In this document: positions 58,967-64,000 of the stretch, one piece after another
How the letters are laid out: each line of letters opens with the position of its first letter
How positions within the stretch are numbered: the stretch's first letter is position 1
Origin: Hydractinia symbiolongicarpus
Lineage: Eukaryota > Cnidaria > Hydrozoa > Anthoathecata > Hydractiniidae
Assembly: GCF_029227915.1 (NCBI RefSeq)
Contig: NC_079879.1
Span: 4,960,001-5,024,000 of the forward strand
Direction: 5' to 3'
DNA length: 64,000 nucleotides
Translations under genes and position numbers: made by a program
Notes under the pieces: generated by a model
What the model was told of the DNA's origin: nothing
Databases searched by the model: none
What the model saw: only the letters and a program-made list of their open reading frames with translations

Positions 58967-60637
58967 GGCTATAGATAGTTCTTTCTTTATACTCTTGTCT
59001 TTTGTTTTTTTACTTTACTCTAAAATGTAGAGGAAAGTAAAACTCACGCAAAACAGTAGTGCATGTAATTTAACAAATGACTTGATAATAGTCTCTAAAA
59101 ATGAAAAAAATAGAAATATGTAGCTAGTGGAGAGTGATATTCTGCAAGATCCTTCTTTTTCCTTGACGCAAATCAAAACTGAAAGTAACCACATGTGCTT
59201 TGTTTATGGAAGCCAAACGCGATTTTAAAGTCATTGCGTAAAACCACAAAATGTAAGGCACTCGATATATCGTGTCAATAAAGGGTAGAGAAAGTTTGAT
59301 TGTTGCGCGCAGGGCCTGGAAGCTAGTTTTATCGCTTTTTCAAGGTGCTGCATTTCACTTTTTTTACAGGTGTAAACCAACCTTGGTTGCAATGTTCTAT
59401 GATGAGAATGTTCAATGTTCTAAGGATGAGAATATAAAAAGCGTCACGCGCCGGCATTGAGATTGGTTTTGTGTCTGCATTCCCTAAATTTTCTCTTTAA
59501 TCCTAGGAAACCCGCGTCAATCATCCCCACATCAGCCGGGAAGAAGAAAAATAGTTTGCTGTGGACAGATATGTCGTTGAACCACGGTCGTTCACACGGC
59601 GTCGTGCTGTCGTACCGTCGCGCAGGAGTGCAGGGGAGCTCAAAATTTATATTAAATTTGAAAAAGATAGAGTTTCTCAAGAACACATCGTTGACTTTCA
59701 ACTTTTTTTTATTACGCAGTGCCGTGCAATGGCGCTTGAACTTCTTTGAGGTGGTGGTCGGGTTTTCATTTTATCCCTTTCTTTTAAAATATCATTAACA
59801 GCGACATGAAAAACAGTTTCTTTAGTACAGTTAAAAGGAAAATAACAAATAAAAAGTAAAAAGAATAAACTGAAAGTTTTTACCTACCAGAAATACTGCT
59901 TAAGAAAAAATTGCTATCAAGCAAGTAAACTAGTATAAACTAAGTAGCTAAACTACAAATAAATAACTACCCAAGTTAAAAAAAGGAAAATATATTAGCA
60001 ACTCGTAACGCAAATTTTTTAGGCTTAATATCGAATTCTAGCTGAGTTCTCGCTGGCCTGAGTTGCTTAAATAATTTTTCATTTTTTTTAACTATTTATA
60101 TGTCATTAAATTATTCTTGATAAACCTGTTTTGCAACTGGTTGAAACCACGTTGATCGCCTGAATTGAAGTTTCAAGTTACTCAAAAGAGCTTTCTGTTG
60201 AGTAAAAAGCAAACAATAACAAACAAAAAACACAATCTGTGAAAAATGTAACACAAAGGAGATATAATTTGTTATGCAAAAATATTTTAGAGCAGTGTAT
60301 GGCTGCCTTGAGTGTTATTTTTATACTAGTTGTTGGATAGATAAAATATTTCGCAGATGATAAAACAACTGATATAAAATATAATAAAATATGGCCGAAG
60401 CAAGTAGAAAGCAAGTCGTTGTTAAACCCACAAGGTTTTTTGGAATGGCTAACCGATTCGGACCAGCGCTTTAGTAACACAAAATATGCTAGTTTGATTG
60501 AATTAATTATTCATAGTTTAAAGAGGTTATTTTTATCAGGGAGTATAAAATAGCACAAACTAGCTTAAAATTTAGCGACCTTCTCCGCCAGGTCTTTGAT
60601 GTAATTAGCCCCAAAAATATATTTTTAATTTTTTTTT
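58967..60637. other. Upstream flank of the Xsc-like gene
   Basis: This holds the promoter of the Xsc-like gene. A stretch at about 59270-59640 is richer in GC and CpG than its surroundings and has overlapping short frames on both strands (59457-59798 plus, 59444-59701 minus), none with a recognisable domain. A 27-codon frame at 60391-60474 is listed separately. Confidence 0.35.
60391..60474 (+). CDS. Possible small ORF of 27 codons
   Basis: An ATG in the context AAAATATGG opens a short frame encoding MAEASRKQVVVKPTRFFGMA followed by NRFGPAL and TAG. The composition is basic and not low-complexity, unlike most chance frames in this AT-rich DNA. There is no family match I know of and no splice or poly(A) evidence, so it may be chance. 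Confidence 0.15.
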   Translation: MAEASRKQVVVKPTRFFGMANRFGPAL

Positions 60638-61352
60638 CTAATTGAGTAAACGCACAGAGGCCTTAAAATGTTTTTCTGTTACTTGTTCGAACTTCTTCTC
60701 ACTCGTTGGTGTTTCAATGATACAAACTTGTCTTGTTGATCTATATAAATGAATAAAGTAAACAACTTTAGGAATGATGTCATAAAAGGTGTCAGATAGG
60801 TCAGTAGTTTCTAAAAATCTTGTCAAACCAGATCCCTGTGCACGTGAGTGAAGCCGTTAATTCAAATGAGAAAACACATCTAAAAATTTAAAACATGGTA
60901 AATATGTAAACCTCCTTTCTAGATTCCTAAAAGAAACCCTAGAAACGAAGCCAAGGTATGGTTGAGACTAAAGTGAAATCCAGGCGCAGTGAGGTTCCAC
61001 TTCGCAGTGTTAACATGTGAGACATTCATTCACTTCGGGTAGAATTTAATTTCCTGGGTGCCTTGTAAGTGATAGAATGTTTTACGTTCGTGGTTTTCAA
61101 GACTGCATACCGATCCAAAACCGCATTTCACTCATGGTGGAGTACACGTGGAGTACTACTTAAAGAGCCACCCAAAGTTAGTTTCATTTAGCCTGATGAT
61201 TTGTAGCGTTTTCGAAATATAAACGACTTGACAGCTGCTATACAATTCCATCCAAAAGAGTTATAAGGTTTTGCCATGGCTTTAGCGAAAGAAATATTAC
61301 TAACCTGATTATTGGTCAATTCGTATTCGTTTATTTCATCCTGGACGCTGAA
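60638..61352 (-). CDS. 3' end of an unidentified gene (two exons)
   Basis: The exon 60835-60638 (acceptor GTGCACAG) encodes 65 residues and a TAG, beginning GSGLTRFLETTDLSDTFYDI and continuing with PKVVYFIHLYRSTRQVCIIE. It has coding-like composition. An upstream 48-base exon, 61352-61305, reads FSVQDEINEYELTNNQ and joins it in phase 0 through CAG|GTTAGT. I do not recognise the family. Further upstream exons were not found with confidence in the remaining 2.6 kb, so the gene probably extends past the right edge or has short exons I missed. Confidence 0.35.
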
Positions 61353-61362
61353 CTAATCAAGG

Positions 61363-61431
61363 GTCTGGGGACAAAAGCAACTAGCAAATAGCGTTAAGGT
61401 ATTTGTTAGCAACCTTCGTCTCCAGACCTGT
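61363..61431. mobile_element. MITE-like inverted pair
   Basis: GGGTCTGGGGACAAAAG on the left and CTTCGTCTCCAGACCTG on the right are inverted relatives enclosing an inner CTAGCAAATA / TATTTGTTAG pair. It lies within the putative intron upstream of the unidentified gene's exon. Confidence 0.55.
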
Positions 61432-63508
61432 TGATAGTGATAAACTTGCACCGTTAAAAAACATATGTTACGCCGTCATTTCTTCACAAGTTTTCATTTG
61501 AACATCAGAAATTTGGGTAGCAAATATTAGTAGTTTTCTTCATAGCTTTTGTAACATCTGCAACGATAGCTTTCTGCAACTGAGATGAACCAATTTATCT
61601 GCAACTATAGTATGCAGATTACCTCACATGTTCAAATTTGTGCAAAGAAATTGATGAGCATTTATTATGCTTGATTGCGTTCTGTAAAATACTCACTGAA
61701 CACTTCATTTTTTTGTAAACTTTCCGATTTTTACACAAACCTGGTTTCTACATAAGGTCATTATGGGTTACTATAAAAACACAGCTTGAATTGATTAACA
61801 GAATGAGTTTTAAAAACACTCTCAGTGTAATCTCTTCTTTTTAGTCATCTTTTACTCCAGTTTATTTTCAAAAAATGGTTGTTTTTCTTTTACCCTTTGT
61901 TAGACGATAAAACCCAGGTTGCCTTAAAAGGTTTCAAACTGCACGCATGACTGCTCACATATGCAAATCAACTTACAAATACAAAATCATCAGCTCTAAG
62001 TTTGTGCAGATATGTTCAAATGCACAAGTGAAGACCTCACTGTGCATACTTCCATGTTTTTGTGCAGCGAAATTCCGCTTTTCTCGTTCCACTTGATTGT
62101 TCTAGCAACAAACCGTGCAAAATCATGCTCATGTTGAGAAACGTTTAACTTTTTTATTAAGAAGCAACTTCGTCTTCATTCTTTTTTATATATCTTATAT
62201 GTTCGTTATAGAAGGTTTTAAAGAAGACTTTGAGTAAGGTTGTTAAATTTGGACCTTTTTAATTTAAGTTTATTGACGTTAAACCAAGTTGGATATTTAT
62301 TTATTTGCATTCCTCGGGCACTTTTTATAATTTCTTACCATTTCACATCTGGATAAAATACATGTACAAAACATCATCTGGAAAACTTCTAGAGCTAAAA
62401 TTTCGATTGAAGATAAGAAAAATAGTGTATATGTGCTGTACACAGACCGATAGATTTTAATTCCAAAATCAACGTTTTGCATTTTTAAAAACAGGGCAAG
62501 AAAGTAAAGAGAACAAATTATCTTAAAAATTATCAAATAATGAAGAACTTCTTTTCATTTTTAAAGATTGCTTAAACAGTTCCTTAGAGCTGCTTGGTTT
62601 TGTAAGTTACTTGTGTGTTTGTGAAACATGGTCATGCTAAACCACGCACGAAATCTTTAAGCTACAAATAACAATTGCGATCTATATCGCCTTTGCTTGG
62701 ATTTTCCACGAGCTTATTATAAAAAAGCACAAAAAATGTTTGTGGGATGGGGTTGAAACTTCTTTCATTTAGAACTCCGCTTTAGTAATTATGTAAATAT
62801 ATTGCTATGTAAAATAATAATTTTGACGCAATATCTTGACGCAATATCTGTTTGTTAATGGTAGGGCCATTAGCAAACCTATTTTCAAAGAAGATTTACT
62901 GTTTGGACCAACCGTTCTCAGGAGTTCTTGCCTTTTTAACACCAAGGCTGGTGACTTCGGCGGAGCAGCGAAAAGTCATGCGCTGTGCAATGTTTCGCTG
63001 TTCTAGTACTTCATAGATTGTAGATAACCCTAACCTTGATCCTAATCCCAACCCCACCACGTTGTGCTGCGCGATGGCTTCACCGTTGTGCCGAATTCGT
63101 GAAGCGCTGTAAGTAGCTATTAATAAATAATTTATTTAATAATATTATAATAAAATTTCTTTAACTCGAAGCGGACCGTTACGCTACGCGTTAGTTTCGC
63201 CGCAACAGTGTCGAAATCGCAAAACGAAGCAAATAAACTAACAGGAATGATTAACGAGTGAAACAGTGTTTTCTCTTGGAGTAGTGACGAAAGCTGTTGT
63301 TTACTTCTTGATAAATGAAATAAATCAACAGAAATTAACGAAAACATTTAAAACATGAAATCACGGCAATATTGTGATGCAGTAGAATTGCAGAAGCCAG
63401 AAGATTTAACGCAGGCCTGAAAACAACAATATTAAGTGAAAGGTAGTGCTAAAATAACTAAAAGATTTCCAAAGAACGGGTATAAATTGAGGCGGACATA
63501 AATGGGGA

Positions 63509-63775
63509 CAAAGCAATCTCGTTCCCAGCGTCGAGAGTTGTCGCCGTCCCGAATGTCGCCGTCCTGAATGAGTTTTGAGACAAATGGAGCACTGTCGCAT
63601 TACCTCTAAATCTTAATTATTCTAAAAAGCAAGTTTATAATATTTTTACAAAAACTGAAAACATATCAATCCTGTTTTAAAAGATTTTTGCTTATTTGGC
63701 ATTGAGGACGACCGCCAAAAAGGTAGGCGTCAGAGAAACGATAACGGGTTTGACAGTAGTAGAAACCCTAGGGGA
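63509..63775. mobile_element. Larger member of the MITE family
   Basis: The left end AATCTCGTTCCCAGCGTCGA and the right end AAACCCTAGGGGACGAGGAT are diverged inverted copies of the family ends. Both inner sides carry GCCGTCC / GGACGACCGCC-like sequence. Confidence 0.45.
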
Positions 63776-64000
63776 CGAGGATATAATTGGGCACTGGGGT
63801 TTTATTTCCGTCTTTAATGCTGACTAAACGGCTGAATCAAATATGGTAGCAATGTCGCGTTGTTTTTTTGAGATTCTGTAGCCAGTTTGTTGGGTTGGGT
63901 GATGGATTTTAATATTGCCTATAGTTACGACAACAAAGCCAATCGATTTCTCAGATTTTTGTTTTTAAGCGAGCCTTTTAATTTTAGGCTGAAAGAAGTC

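Larger units (their letters stand above)
61353..64000. other. Right-hand stretch with repeats only
   Basis: A MITE-like pair of ends is at 61363-61431 and another more distant pair at 63509-63775. Minus-strand frames at 62297-62536, 63132-63347 and 63406-63600 have no recognisable domain. A GC-richer patch at 62920-63110 has no gene I can support. Confidence 0.35.

Noticed and set aside
61530-61640. Minus-strand segment reading LQKAIVADVTKAMKKTTNIC
   Set aside because: It looks coding over about 24 residues, but it ends in a stop without a donor and does not connect with the exon at 61352.

Overview
The window is an AT-rich, intron-rich nuclear segment from an animal. It carries metazoan-type genes (EXO1, an alpha-arrestin, ZCCHC4, transgelin, MsrB1) with short exons, GT-AG introns and many small decayed transposons. 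Gene content and intron style fit a marine non-bilaterian such as a cnidarian, but the species cannot be named from sequence alone. All gene models below were assembled by eye from splice sites and reading-frame continuity.

Layout from left to right: (1) a minus-strand methionine-R-sulfoxide reductase B1 selenoprotein with an in-frame UGA (1755-3273); (2) minus-strand EXO1, 11 coding exons, one with a GC donor (5077-13756), with a Helitron-like insertion in its largest intron; (3) a 3.2 kb intergenic stretch; (4) a plus-strand alpha-arrestin whose C-terminus runs into a tail of about 3,300 residues encoded almost entirely by one 9.9 kb exon, including 19 indel-free copies of a 50-residue repeat (17018-29697); (5) converging on it, minus-strand ZCCHC4, the rRNA m6A methyltransferase, lacking a recognisable first exon (29956-34416) and carrying a Penelope-like GIY-YIG remnant in an intron; (6) a wrecked DDE transposase-like gene (35162-38463) directly upstream of ZCCHC4; (7) about 5.6 kb of repeats, including a 1.15 kb TIR element, a tRNA-derived SINE and foldback elements; (8) minus-strand transgelin/calponin (44090-44974); (9) a minus-strand predicted type I membrane protein combining a FAM3/ILEI-like ectodomain with a long tyrosine-rich cytoplasmic tail (46979-52491); (10) an 18-copy minisatellite; (11) a minus-strand sulfoacetaldehyde acetyltransferase-like ThDP enzyme with a likely mitochondrial presequence and five introns (55201-58966), a candidate bacterial acquisition; (12) the 3' end of an unidentified minus-strand gene (60638-61352); (13) about 2.6 kb with only repeats.

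The genes do not form an obvious pathway; this is an ordinary eukaryotic mosaic. The most unusual items are the giant arrestin fusion, the membrane-anchored ILEI-like receptor candidate and the Xsc-like enzyme. A family of MITEs with ends resembling CAACCTCGTCCCCAGGGC is scattered between the genes.
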